From positions 1 through 10,555 of the forward strand of contig CAJQJT010000129.1 of NCBI GenBank assembly GCA_905478725.1: a stretch of DNA of 10,555 bases, in the 5' to 3' direction. Positions within the stretch are counted from its first letter, which is position 1. Every line of letters begins with the position of its first letter. Made by a program: the position numbers and the translations under genes. This DNA is from an uncultured Pseudomonadales bacterium. Its GTDB lineage: Bacteria; Pseudomonadota; Gammaproteobacteria; Pseudomonadales; Porticoccaceae. Shown piece by piece: positions 1 to 7,020 of this stretch. A model generated the notes under the pieces. It made no database searches. It was not told the DNA's origin and saw nothing but the letters and a program-made list of their open reading frames with translations.

Positions 1-1047
1 ATCGGCACCGTGGGCAAAGGCTTCCAAAGTCCAGAAACGAATCATGCCAGGGGCAGGGCGAGGGTTATTATTGGCCCAGTTAACCGGCCCTGGCTGTTGT
101 TCCATCACCCAGAATCCGCGATTTAACAGCCCGCGAGTTTGGTCGTGGTAATAGGTAGCAAAGTCCGGATGACCAGTGCGCATATAGCGGCGTAGTTCTT
201 CTGTGGGGGCATCTGTCAGTAACAGGTCGGTGCGGCCTAAAGGATAGTTATCGTAACTGGTGAAATCTAATCCTGCGGCCAGGGCAAAGTTATCCACTGC
301 CGTTTCATTCATGGGAATAAAGTTATGGGTAATAAACTTTCCCGGTGCGTGCAGACGAATCATCTCAACCATAGGGTTGTGATAGTTGATCACCTGATCC
401 GAGGAGAAGCGTCGATAGGCTAGGCGGTGAGCTGGGCTGGTTTCCGTTACAGCACCTATGGGTAGGTCGATTTCAGTAAAGTCCCGATACTCCATGGACC
501 AGAACACGTTGCCCCAATCTGTATTGAGCTTATGGATGTTGCCATAGCGTCGGCGACACCAGTCTTGAAACGCTTGCCCGGCAAGCTCGGAACCACTTAG
601 CGCCGTGTCGTGACAGCAGAGTTCGTTGTCTGTTTGCCAGCCGACTACGGCATCATTATTGCCGTAACGCCGTGCCAGAGCTTCGGTGATGCGCAGTGAT
701 TCACGCAGATAGATCGGGCTTGAGAAATCATAGTGACGGCGCGAGCCAAAACCGCGGGTGCGTCCGGTGTCTGGGTCTACAGGTAATATTTCTGGATACT
801 GATCGATCAGCCATTTGGGCGGTGTGGCAGTGGGAGTGCCCATCACGACTTTTAGACCGGCACTGGCCAATGTGGCCACGGACTTATCCAGCCAGGCAAA
901 ATCATATTCTCCCGGATTAGGTTCCAGACGCGACCAGGCAAACTCGCCTATACGGACATAGGTCAGGCCCAGGTCGGCCATCATTTTGGCATCGTCGTTC
1001 CACTGGGACTCAGGCCAGTGCTCTGGGTAGTAGCAGACTCCGAACAT
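1..1047 (-). CDS. GH42 beta-galactosidase, N-terminal half (truncated by window edge)
   Basis: Hydrolyses terminal beta-galactosides inside the cell and releases galactose for the pathway encoded divergently. The 349 visible codons stay open to base 1. The protein opens with [13 protein letters not shown], the usual start of the GH42 TIM barrel, and has no signal peptide. The acid/base Glu142 lies in GWQTDNE (136-142) and the nucleophile Glu316 in [12 protein letters not shown] (313-324). Both are what the family uses. The Cys cluster that binds zinc in some GH42 enzymes is not evident; only Cys144-Cys145 follow the acid/base. GH42 proteins usually have about 650-700 residues, so roughly half is missing, including the trimerisation and C-terminal domains. 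The ATG at 1045-1047 is chosen because an in-frame TAA lies five codons upstream and an AAGGG motif sits about 9 bases before it. It follows the hydrolase gene by 32 bp on the same strand, so the two are probably co-transcribed. The family call is firm; the exact galactoside is unknown. Confidence 0.95.
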   Translation of the reverse strand, partial: MFGVCYYPEHWPESQWNDDAKMMADLGLTYVRIGEFAWSRLEPNPGEYDFAWLDKSVATLASAGLKVVMGTPTATPPKWLIDQYPEILPVDPDTGRTRGFGSRRHYDFSSPIYLRESLRITEALARRYGNNDAVVGWQTDNELCCHDTALSGSELAGQAFQDWCRRRYGNIHKLNTDWGNVFWSMEYRDFTEIDLPIGAVTETSPAHRLAYRRFSSDQVINYHNPMVEMIRLHAPGKFITHNFIPMNETAVDNFALAAGLDFTSYDNYPLGRTDLLLTDAPTEELRRYMRTGHPDFATYYHDQTRGLLNRGFWVMEQQPGPVNWANNNPRPAPGMIRFWTLEAFAHGAD

Positions 1048-1079
1048 ATTGATTAGCCCTTAATAAGTAGTGCCTTTTA

Positions 1080-2393
1080 TTATTTTTTATAAAACTTCAG
1101 ACCGCTGGCCCAGAGGTGTTTGAAGCCTTTCCAGGGATCGCGGAACTGATAATCAGCGCCTTTATATTGCTCACTGCTCTCGCGAGTTGGCAGATAGGCG
1201 CAGCTAGCAGGATCTGTTTTCACATGACAGTCCAGAAATGCCAGGCTCATATGCTCGACCACTCTGTTGATAGTCTCAGTGTCCCAAACTGGATCAAAGT
1301 AATGGCCCAGTTCAAAGTCTGTAGCAAAGGACGCCTTTGGCGCCGGATGGGGGCCGATATTGTGGCGTGCATTTTCAAACACCAGCAGGTAATTATGCTT
1401 AGAACCAGTACGCTCATGGAGACGCTTGATACCATTCTCAAATCCCGAGGTATTGTCCTGATCACCAGCCAGATAGAAGCTTGGTACAGTAATTGTTGCC
1501 ATAGCCTCAATATCGTGAACACTGGCTTCACCGCCCCAGGGTGCGAGTAGTTGCACGGCTTTCCAGCGAGAGTCGAGCTGCTCACGACCGCCAAAGCAGG
1601 AATTTAGGGCGAAGGGCAGAACCATGGCAATGGGAGTGGGAACCCCGAGCTGTTTGAAAAACTCTGATTCGAAGGCATAGCAGCCACCGATAGTATTGAT
1701 GGCGCCAAAACCGCCCATAGAGTGCCCAATAATCGCGGCTCTATCTGTGTCGACAATGGCTTCTACTGGGGATGTTTGATCGGCAAAATAATCCAGTAAG
1801 AACTGCTGATCCCGAGCGCGATTGTAGAGCGTGTCAGTAAAGCCTGCAGGTCGATCCTCTGTCTCTTTTATATCAGCATTGGTGGAGCCGGTATGATCTA
1901 TACCCACCACTACATAGCCATGACTGGCCAAATGCTCACCCAGATAAAACATCTGCGTGCGATAGCCGGTAAAGCCATGGGATAAAAGGATCAGCGGAAA
2001 ACTGCCTTCGCTGAGTGCCGGCGCATCGCGATAAGCCTCGCCTTGAAGTTCGAAGGGATTTTGCAGGCGGGTGACATTTTTGTAGGTGGCTAGTTTGGAC
2101 TCTTGCTCTGGCAGAACCGCTGGATACCAAACTTCTAATACCAGCTGACGCTCAGTATTGAGAATAAAATTAGCGGTATTTAAACGCTCGGGATCAGTCG
2201 CGGTGATAGTGGCCACGCCCACAGCATAGGTGCCGGGGAAAGCGAGTTCTGGCGTCACTGGAGGTTGGTTGGTATAAAGTTGCTCGGCGCTCTTTATTTT
2301 GTCGCTGTGGGCACTGTTCTCCGCACTAGTGGTGATGCTACTTACGAGAGCCAATGCGCTAAATACGGCAATCCGCAGCCATTTAATCGACAA
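1080..2393 (-). CDS. secreted alpha/beta hydrolase (PAF-acetylhydrolase / dienelactone-hydrolase-like esterase)
   Basis: A 437-residue serine hydrolase, probably a carboxylesterase acting outside the cytoplasm. Residues 1-24 form a signal peptide: a basic start, a hydrophobic core FSALALVSSI, and likely cleavage near TSA-EN. The region GTYAVGVATITATDPER...LEVWYPA (64-91) resembles the start of PAF-acetylhydrolase-like bacterial enzymes. LLSHGFTG (136-143) should form the oxyanion hole. The nucleophile elbow is GHSMGG with Ser225. Asp311 or Asp313 (AGDQDN) and His344 (NARHNIG) complete the likely triad. Four cysteines (238, 266, 389, 398) could form two disulfides, which would suit export. The start is TTG: AGGGG lies six bases before it and no in-frame ATG is near. 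The gene is the first of the leftward unit ahead of the GH42 gene. The substrate is not predictable; removing acyl or ester groups from a galactan or galactoside is an inference from context only. Confidence 0.85.
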   Translation of the reverse strand: MSIKWLRIAVFSALALVSSITTSAENSAHSDKIKSAEQLYTNQPPVTPELAFPGTYAVGVATITATDPERLNTANFILNTERQLVLEVWYPAVLPEQESKLATYKNVTRLQNPFELQGEAYRDAPALSEGSFPLILLSHGFTGYRTQMFYLGEHLASHGYVVVGIDHTGSTNADIKETEDRPAGFTDTLYNRARDQQFLLDYFADQTSPVEAIVDTDRAAIIGHSMGGFGAINTIGGCYAFESEFFKQLGVPTPIAMVLPFALNSCFGGREQLDSRWKAVQLLAPWGGEASVHDIEAMATITVPSFYLAGDQDNTSGFENGIKRLHERTGSKHNYLLVFENARHNIGPHPAPKASFATDFELGHYFDPVWDTETINRVVEHMSLAFLDCHVKTDPASCAYLPTRESSEQYKGADYQFRDPWKGFKHLWASGLKFYKK

Positions 2394-2513
2394 GCTGTTC
2401 CCCTTTTATTGTTTTTATTATCGTGGTTTTTATCAGCGTTGTTGTTGCCGACGAATCACGTTAAGGTTATGCCATATTAAAGCACAAAAAGGCCGCTAAA
2501 CAGGCCACGTCGG

Positions 2514-2525
2514 CGCCAGCTGGCG
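2514..2525. promoter_or_regulatory. perfect 12-bp palindrome, candidate operator
   Basis: CGCCAGCTGGCG reads the same on both strands and lies 38 bases before the SDR start codon in the only region able to serve both divergent units. A GGCGCC palindrome overlaps its left edge (2512-2517). Its size and position suit binding of a dimeric repressor of the LacI, GntR or IclR kind, but I do not recognise it as any known factor's site. A 12-bp palindrome can also occur by chance. Confidence 0.4.
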
Positions 2526-2545
2526 AAAATAGTAATCCTTCCATC

Positions 2546-2551
2546 ATTATA
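2546..2551 (-). promoter_or_regulatory. candidate -10 hexamer for the leftward hydrolase/GH42 unit
   Basis: The minus strand carries the consensus TATAAT here. A start of transcription near 2539 would place the palindrome at 2514-2525 just downstream, where a bound repressor could block elongation. No good -35 hexamer is seen at 16-18 bp spacing (CATTCG is the 17-bp candidate), and the site overlaps the ribosome binding site of the divergent SDR gene, so this is tentative. Confidence 0.25.
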
Positions 2552-2563
2552 AGAGGTCGTCCA

Positions 2564-3349
2564 ATGGGCGAATGTGCAAATTACCCGAGTCTCGCGGGGC
2601 GCTGTGTATTTATTACTGGCGGTGCCACAGGTATTGGCGCTGCTATGGTAGAAGCATTTGCTCGGCAGCATTCGCAGGTGGCTTTTGTCGATCTGGATTC
2701 CACCGCTGCCGAAAGCCTCTGCGATCGCCTTGAATCAGAAACCGGAACCCGTCCCTGGTTTCAACAGGTGGATGTGACTGATGTGCCAGCATTGCAGAAT
2801 TCTATAAAACAGGCTGTTAATGATCTCGGGCCACTGCAGGCACTGGTTAATAATGCCGCCAATGATCGTCGTCATTCTCCCAAAGAAGTTACCCCCCAGA
2901 GCTGGCGTGACTGCATGGCGATTAATCTGGATGCGACATTTTTCGCCGCTCAGGTTGCCGCTGAGCTTATGGGCGAGGCTAACAGTGAAGCGAAGAAACA
3001 GGGCGGCTCAATTATCAATTTTAGTTCTATTAATGCACTGCTGGGGCCGAGTAATATGCCTGGCTATGTCGCGGCCAAGGCGGGCATTGTTGGTCTAAGT
3101 AAAGCCTTAGCAGCGGACTATGGGGACGCGGATATTCGGGTCAATGCGATTTTACCCGGCTGGGTGGTTACCCAGCGCCAACTCGATACCTGGCTGACAC
3201 CAGAGGCGGAAGCGGACTGGATGGAACAGGTTTCATTGAAGCAGCGACTGTTGCCGGAAGAGGTTGCCAGCTTAGCCTTATTTTTGGCGGCAGACGACAG
3301 CCGTATGATTACCGGACAGAGTTTTACCATTGACGGTGGCAGGACCTAA
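2564..3349 (+). CDS. SDR-family NAD(P)-dependent sugar dehydrogenase, probable D-galactose 1-dehydrogenase
   Basis: Classical short-chain dehydrogenase of 261 residues, usual for the family. The cofactor motif TGGATGIG covers 18-25. Asp43 at the end of the second strand (AFVDLDS) suggests NAD+ rather than NADP+. NNAA (96-99) stands in for the common NNAG. The catalytic set is Asn121, Ser155 (INFSSINA), Tyr168 and Lys172 (YVAAK). The C-terminus ends in ITGQSFTIDGGRT, typical of SDRs. As first gene of an operon with dgoK, dgoA and a lactonase, it most likely oxidises D-galactose (or a close relative such as D-fucose or L-arabinose) to the lactone in the cytoplasm. Fold and cofactor type are clear from sequence; the substrate is inferred from neighbours. 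AAGAGG lies 7 bases before the ATG. The stop is 4 bp before the likely dgoK start, so the two are probably coupled. Confidence 0.85.
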   Translation: MGECANYPSLAGRCVFITGGATGIGAAMVEAFARQHSQVAFVDLDSTAAESLCDRLESETGTRPWFQQVDVTDVPALQNSIKQAVNDLGPLQALVNNAANDRRHSPKEVTPQSWRDCMAINLDATFFAAQVAAELMGEANSEAKKQGGSIINFSSINALLGPSNMPGYVAAKAGIVGLSKALAADYGDADIRVNAILPGWVVTQRQLDTWLTPEAEADWMEQVSLKQRLLPEEVASLALFLAADDSRMITGQSFTIDGGRT

Positions 3350-3353
3350 AGCC

Positions 3354-4349
3354 ATGACTGACTCATTGTTTATTGCCGGGGACTGGGGCACGACTAATTT
3401 GCGGCTCTATCTGTGTCAGCACAAACCCAGCCAACCGCTAACTATTTTAGCGACTCAGATGGGGCCGGGAGTGGCACAGGTCGAGGATAATTTCGAACCG
3501 ATATTTTTTAATTTAGCCGACGGTTGGTTTGAGAAACATGGCTCTATGCCGGTGATCCTTTCGGGCATGGTAGGTTCCAACATTGGCTGGCAGGCGGCTC
3601 CCTATATAGAGTGCCCCGCTAGTGCAGAACAGATCGTAAGCGGCCGCACAGTGTTTAATGCTCGTGGTATAGAGTTTTCGATTATTTCCGGATTAAAAAC
3701 CCTCAACCCTCTGGGCACTCCCGACCTGATGCGTGGGGAAGAATTGCAGCTGTTGGGTTGGATGAGAGTTGCTGATCTCAAACGGCAAACGGTGCAGCTA
3801 GTTGTGTTGCCAGGCACCCATAACAAATGGGCTCTGGTGCAGGATGGCAAAATTGAGACATTCGTTACCGCACTGACTGGCGAGCTCTATTCCCTATTAC
3901 AAAATCACAGTGTGTTGATTGCCAATCCGGACTCTGCGGAGTTCTCAGAAGATGTTTTTCTGCAGGGAGTTAAAGTCGCGACAACATTAGAATCGGGGCA
4001 GTTGCTACAGGCGTTATTTGCCACTCGCAGCCGCCAGGTCTTGGGTGAATTGTCGGAGTCTCATGCCTCCTCTTATTTGTCCGGTCTATTGATCGGCTCT
4101 GATGTGGTTGGCTCCCTTACTCTTATGAAAAAGCTCATGGAAAAGCAAATTGACGGAATTGCATCTGTTGACCTAATTGGAGATTCAGCCCTGAGTCGCT
4201 GTTACCAACTTGCGTTGGAATCTGTGGGTATCAAAGCCGAACTGCGAGACGCAACTCAGATTGCTATCTCTGGTTATCAGGCTGTTTACGAGGCTCTTCA
4301 ACCCTCAGTTCAACCCTCAGTTCAACCCTCTCTCCACAACTCTTTGTGA
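3354..4349 (+). CDS. dgoK: 2-dehydro-3-deoxygalactonokinase
   Basis: Phosphorylates 2-keto-3-deoxygalactonate with ATP to KDPGal in the De Ley-Doudoroff pathway. Family signatures appear in order: GDWGTTNLRLYL (9-20, the phosphate-binding start), SGMVGSNIGWQ (70-80), PDLMRGEELQLLG (123-135), LPGTHNKW (152-159), FVTALTGELYSLL (170-182) and SGLLIG (243-248). The length of 331 residues is somewhat more than usual because of a repetitive tail after GYQAVYEAL: the last 16 residues are built on QPSV repeats encoded by a 12-bp tandem repeat. I take ATG at 3354, right after the SDR stop, with AGGA nine bases upstream. A TTG at 3330 would extend the frame by eight residues into the SDR gene and lacks support. 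The aldolase gene follows after 22 bp. Function is confident from the motifs. Confidence 0.95.
   Translation: MTDSLFIAGDWGTTNLRLYLCQHKPSQPLTILATQMGPGVAQVEDNFEPIFFNLADGWFEKHGSMPVILSGMVGSNIGWQAAPYIECPASAEQIVSGRTVFNARGIEFSIISGLKTLNPLGTPDLMRGEELQLLGWMRVADLKRQTVQLVVLPGTHNKWALVQDGKIETFVTALTGELYSLLQNHSVLIANPDSAEFSEDVFLQGVKVATTLESGQLLQALFATRSRQVLGELSESHASSYLSGLLIGSDVVGSLTLMKKLMEKQIDGIASVDLIGDSALSRCYQLALESVGIKAELRDATQIAISGYQAVYEALQPSVQPSVQPSLHNSL
4297..4330 (+). repeat. 12-bp tandem repeat in the 3' end of dgoK
   Basis: The unit TTCAACCCTCAG occurs twice perfectly (4297-4308, 4309-4320), then as a 10-base partial copy (4321-4330). The period is four codons, so reading is kept and the kinase gains a QPSV-QPSV-QPSL tail beyond the conserved domain. 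This is consistent with replication slippage at a tolerant C-terminus. Confidence 0.9.
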
Positions 4350-4371
4350 AACTCTCAAGAGACATAGTGCT

Positions 4372-5001
4372 ATGAACGAAAAGCTCGAAAACTGGTTTGC
4401 CAAAATGCCTGTGATAGCCATTTTGCGTGGCGTAAAACCAGAGGAAGTAGTGGCTATTGGAGAGTCTCTCTACCGTGCTGGTATCGGCATTATTGAAGTC
4501 CCGTTAAATTCTCCAGAGCCACTGGCGAGCATAAAAAACTTAGCCGAGGCCCTGGGCGATCGCTGTGTCATCGGCGCAGGTACTGTATTGACTGAAGCCG
4601 ATGCTGAGGGCGTTGCCGCTGCTGGCGGTCAAATTGCCGTCAGCCCCAATACCAATCCCGCCGTAATCGCCCGCAGTCTTGCCCTGGGCATGGTGCCCAT
4701 GCCCGGTTGGGCAACCGTCACCGAAGCCTTGGTCGCCTATCAGGCGGGAGCGCGCTATTTAAAACTATTCCCCGCGGCAACCTATGGCCCGGAACATATT
4801 AAAGGGGCCAGCGCGGTATTGCCGATGGATTGTAAAGTCCTGGCAGTGGGTGGCGTGGGTGCAGACTCGGCAGCTGCTTGGCTGAGTATGGGTGCTGATG
4901 GCTTTGGTATTGGCTCTGAGATTTATAAACCCGGTGATAGCGCCGAGCAGGTCTACCAGCGGGCACTGGCTGTGGTGACTGCACTTAAGACAGCACTTTA
5001 G
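4372..5001 (+). CDS. dgoA: 2-dehydro-3-deoxy-6-phosphogalactonate aldolase
   Basis: Class I aldolase of the KDPG/KDPGal family, 209 residues, near the usual 200-215. It splits KDPGal into pyruvate and D-glyceraldehyde 3-phosphate in the cytoplasm, the last step of the pathway. MPVIAILRGVKPEE (12-25) starts the barrel with Arg19. Glu42 in IIEVPLNSP is the acid/base, Lys131 in YLKLFPAA forms the Schiff base, and GAGTVL (68-73) and AVGGVGADS (158-166) surround the phosphate site. The IEVPLNSP and KLFPAATYGP wording fits DgoA better than the gluconate enzyme Eda, in agreement with the adjacent dgoK. The ATG at 4372 has AAGAGA nine bases upstream. The open frame runs back into dgoK to 4210, but that extension reads the dgoK repeat in another frame and is not conserved-looking. 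The stop codon lies within a 12-bp tandem repeat. Confidence 0.95.
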   Translation: MNEKLENWFAKMPVIAILRGVKPEEVVAIGESLYRAGIGIIEVPLNSPEPLASIKNLAEALGDRCVIGAGTVLTEADAEGVAAAGGQIAVSPNTNPAVIARSLALGMVPMPGWATVTEALVAYQAGARYLKLFPAATYGPEHIKGASAVLPMDCKVLAVGGVGADSAAAWLSMGADGFGIGSEIYKPGDSAEQVYQRALAVVTALKTAL

Positions 5002-5012
5002 ACAGCACTTTA
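4977..5012 (+). repeat. 12-bp tandem repeat over the dgoA stop codon
   Basis: Two exact copies of GACAGCACTTTA (4989-5000, 5001-5012) follow a related copy at 4977-4988 that differs at two positions. The repeat encodes TALK-TAL-stop. The third copy sits after the stop and carries a second in-frame TAG at 5011-5013, so the stop signal itself is duplicated. The unit length equals that of the repeat at the dgoK end, although the sequence differs. Confidence 0.85.
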
Positions 5013-5051
5013 GACTGTGCACCTTAAGCGAGAAGGGAAGGTTAAAACACA

Positions 5052-5945
5052 ATGGTCACAGCAACATTAATTGAAACTCTCGAGGTTAAAAACACATTGG
5101 GAGAGGGCGTGATCTGGGATGCCATAGGTGCCGCTGCTTGGTGGACTGATATTGACGGCTACAAACTCTATCGCTATGACCCCGCCGAAAAACAGCTCGA
5201 TCACTGGACCACTCCTGAGCGTCTAGGGTCCTTTGCCTTAGTCGCCGACAGCGATTATTTGATCTGCGGTTTTGCCAGTGGCTTTGCCTATTTTAATCCT
5301 CACAACTCTCAGATGACCGACCTGCAATGGGTGAAAAAAATTGAGCAGGATAATCCGGGTACCCGACTCAACGACGGCCGCGCCGATCGACAGGGGCGCT
5401 TTTGGGCAGGCAGCATGGTTGAGTCTGGTGACCGGGGACGCGGTGCTCTGTACTGCTTAGATAGGCAGTTAGAGGTGACCAGTAAAGTCTCCGGGCTAAG
5501 TATTTCAAATGGCCTCTGCTGGAATCCAGACTCCACAGTTATGTACCATACGGATACCCCGTCTCAACAAATTAATGCCTACGATTTCGATGCCACTACT
5601 GGCGCCATCGCCAATCAACGCTGTTTAGTGCGCACCGAAAAAGGCTGCTTTCCCGATGGATCAACAGTAGATTCCGAAGGTTATATTTGGAACGCCCAGT
5701 GGGGAGCCAGTCAGGTGGTTCGCTACAGTCCTGCAGGGGAAATTGATTTTGTGCTGCCGCTGCCAGTAAGCCAGCCAACCTGCGTTGCCTTTGGTGGGCC
5801 GCAGCTGGATAGACTCTTTATTACCAGTGCAACTCAGGGGTTGGGTAAGTCGGCGCTGTTAGCTGAGCCAGAGGCGGGCAATATTTTTATATTTCAAACC
5901 ACTGTTGTCGGCACGCCAGATTCACGGTTTGTTGAGAGCCAATAA
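5052..5945 (+). CDS. SMP-30/gluconolactonase-family sugar lactonase, probable galactonolactonase
   Basis: Six-bladed beta-propeller lactonase of 297 residues, normal for the family. It opens the sugar lactone made by the SDR dehydrogenase to the aldonate, most likely galactonate. The metal ligands line up with the SMP-30 set: Glu18 (NTLGEGVIW), Asn153 (LSISNGLCW) and Asp202 (FPDGSTVD). Asn107 in TRLNDGRADRQGRFWAGSM is the expected substrate-contacting residue. GYIWNAQWGASQVVRY (210-225) is the conserved propeller segment seen in arabinono-, glucono- and galactonolactonases. There is no signal peptide, so it is cytoplasmic, matching the dehydrogenase. The ATG follows a purine-rich GAAGGGAAGG about 10 bases upstream. 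The gene is last in the rightward unit, 50 bp after dgoA. The lactone specificity is inferred from the operon, not visible in the sequence. Confidence 0.9.
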   Translation: MVTATLIETLEVKNTLGEGVIWDAIGAAAWWTDIDGYKLYRYDPAEKQLDHWTTPERLGSFALVADSDYLICGFASGFAYFNPHNSQMTDLQWVKKIEQDNPGTRLNDGRADRQGRFWAGSMVESGDRGRGALYCLDRQLEVTSKVSGLSISNGLCWNPDSTVMYHTDTPSQQINAYDFDATTGAIANQRCLVRTEKGCFPDGSTVDSEGYIWNAQWGASQVVRYSPAGEIDFVLPLPVSQPTCVAFGGPQLDRLFITSATQGLGKSALLAEPEAGNIFIFQTTVVGTPDSRFVESQ

Positions 5946-6041
5946 AATTTTAAAAAAACAAACAATAACGACTAGAGATATACTGCCTACCTAGGTCGAT
6001 ACTGCTATCGACGTCGATAAAAATAGAAAAGATTTTACCCT
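5946..6041. promoter_or_regulatory. AT-rich spacer before the DUF1295 gene with a compact dyad
   Basis: At 5995-6012 two 7-base arms GTCGATA / TATCGAC flank a 4-base loop. The right arm overlaps a perfect 12-bp palindrome ATCGACGTCGAT (6007-6018), so the GTCGAT half-site appears three times in 24 bp. A TATACT hexamer at 5979-5984 could be a -10 box but has no clear -35. The dyad is followed by A residues and not by a T tract, so it is not a rightward intrinsic terminator; an operator for the downstream gene is more likely. No terminator is evident for the lactonase transcript. Confidence 0.4.
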
Positions 6042-6959
6042 ATGAAATACTTCCGCCCTCTGTATCCATTCCTACTGGGATGGGCCCTGATTCTCTATAG
6101 CTCTGCATTTTCTGAAATAGGTCTAATCAACGGACTGGGCCAGTTAGTGCTATTTGCCTTGGTAGTTTGTCTGCCAATTTGGCGTACCGAACGCATGAGC
6201 TATGTGGATATAGGCTGGCCCTGGGGGCTGGTGTTACTCGGTGTGATTAGCTATTGGTTCAGCGATGGCCATTGGTTGCGCTCACTGGTAGTCAGTGCGG
6301 TGTTAGTTTTGATTGGCCTGCGGATGGGCATGGGTGCACTAAAAATGTGGCGCATGGGAATGTTGAAAAAGGAATTCCCCCGCTATCAATATCAGCGGGG
6401 ACGTTGGGAGAAGGGCGGTAAAACCAATGTTCAGTTAGCCCTTCAGGTGGATGCCATTTCTCAGGGTCTGGCCAATGCATCCTTTCTGGCGCTGCCGATT
6501 TTTATTATCGCCTCGAATAATAGCGCCGAGCTTTCGGTTTTCGAAGTGATTGGCTTGATCATCTGGCTGTTGGCATTTGCTATGGAAACGGTGGCCGATA
6601 TGCAAAAATTAAACTTTCTAAAAAAGATGAAGAAAGAGGGTAAACAACGCCAGGTCTGCGATGTGGGACTCTGGCGTTACACGCGACACCCGAATTATTT
6701 TGCTGAATGGATGGTGTGGAATGGCCTGGTAATCGCGGCGATACCTTCTTGGTTAGCACTGCAGGGCAGTGAAACCACACTGGTTTGGGTGCTGCTTGGG
6801 TTTGGCCTGCTGTTTACTTCGAGAATGATGTACAGCACTCTGGTCTATGTCACCGGTGCGGTGCCTTCGGAGTATTACTCGGTGCAGAAACGCCCTGGCT
6901 ATACAGAGTATCAGCAGCGCACCAACCGTTTTTTTCCTGGGCCGCGACGCGCAGGCTAG
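6042..6959 (+). CDS. DUF1295 / steroid 5-alpha-reductase-like integral membrane protein
   Basis: A 305-residue multi-pass membrane protein with hydrophobic segments near 8-22, 29-47, 60-72, 80-95, 141-158, 166-182, 224-240 and 245-265. The C-terminal half carries the DUF1295 signature: ETVADMQKLNFLK (182-194), then GLWRYTRHPNYFAEW (209-223), and an end reading SEYYSVQKRPGYTEYQQRTNRFFP (276-299). The RHPNY element is shared with isoprenylcysteine methyltransferase and sterol/steroid reductase folds, where it binds a nucleotide cofactor, so a NADPH-dependent lipid reductase is possible. The actual reaction of bacterial DUF1295 proteins is not established to my knowledge. The upstream ribosome binding site is weak (GAAAAG about 10 bases before the ATG). 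It faces the MgtC-like gene tail to tail across 61 bp, where I see no convincing terminator, and does not look functionally tied to the sugar operon. Confidence 0.85.
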   Translation: MKYFRPLYPFLLGWALILYSSAFSEIGLINGLGQLVLFALVVCLPIWRTERMSYVDIGWPWGLVLLGVISYWFSDGHWLRSLVVSAVLVLIGLRMGMGALKMWRMGMLKKEFPRYQYQRGRWEKGGKTNVQLALQVDAISQGLANASFLALPIFIIASNNSAELSVFEVIGLIIWLLAFAMETVADMQKLNFLKKMKKEGKQRQVCDVGLWRYTRHPNYFAEWMVWNGLVIAAIPSWLALQGSETTLVWVLLGFGLLFTSRMMYSTLVYVTGAVPSEYYSVQKRPGYTEYQQRTNRFFPGPRRAG

Positions 6960-7020
6960 TGTAGATGCCAGGCGATCGACAGCAGCATTGTTAATGTATC
7001 GTTAAAGGCCTCCGTAATGT

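Larger units (their letters stand above)
2394..2563. promoter_or_regulatory. divergent promoter/operator region of the galactose locus
   Basis: 170 bp separate the starts of the leftward hydrolase/GH42 unit and the rightward SDR-dgoK-dgoA-lactonase unit, so both promoters should lie here. Visible elements are a perfect 12-bp palindrome at 2514-2525, a minus-strand TATAAT at 2546-2551, and a GGCC-N8-GGCC repeat at 2491-2506. The ribosome binding site AAGAGG (2551-2556) lies 7 bases before the SDR start, and AGGGG (minus strand, 2400-2404) lies 6 bases before the TTG of the hydrolase. For rightward transcription a weak pair TTGCCG (2445-2450) / TATGCC (2468-2473) with 17-bp spacing is the best I see. 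No regulator gene lies in the window. Confidence 0.6.

Noticed and set aside
696..920. 74-codon + strand open frame
   Set aside because: Antisense to the GH42 catalytic barrel, with no domain-like features.
1116..1550. 144-codon + strand open frame
   Set aside because: Lies antisense inside the alpha/beta hydrolase gene, whose signal peptide, GHSMGG elbow and full length are well supported; the product resembles no family.
2491..2506. GGCC-N8-GGCC as a terminator or riboswitch element
   Set aside because: The stem is only four base pairs and sits in a divergent promoter region; there is no further conserved RNA structure.
3330..3353. TTG start that would lengthen DgoK by eight residues
   Set aside because: It lies within the SDR gene; the ATG at 3354 directly after the SDR stop has AGGA at good spacing and gives the usual DgoK start.
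4210..4371. Upstream extension of the dgoA reading frame
   Set aside because: It overlaps dgoK in another frame and translates the dgoK tandem repeat; the ATG at 4372 has a ribosome site and gives the normal aldolase N-terminus.
6960..7020. Possible terminator between the convergent DUF1295 and MgtC-like genes
   Set aside because: I found no GC-rich hairpin with a T tract on either strand in these 61 bp.
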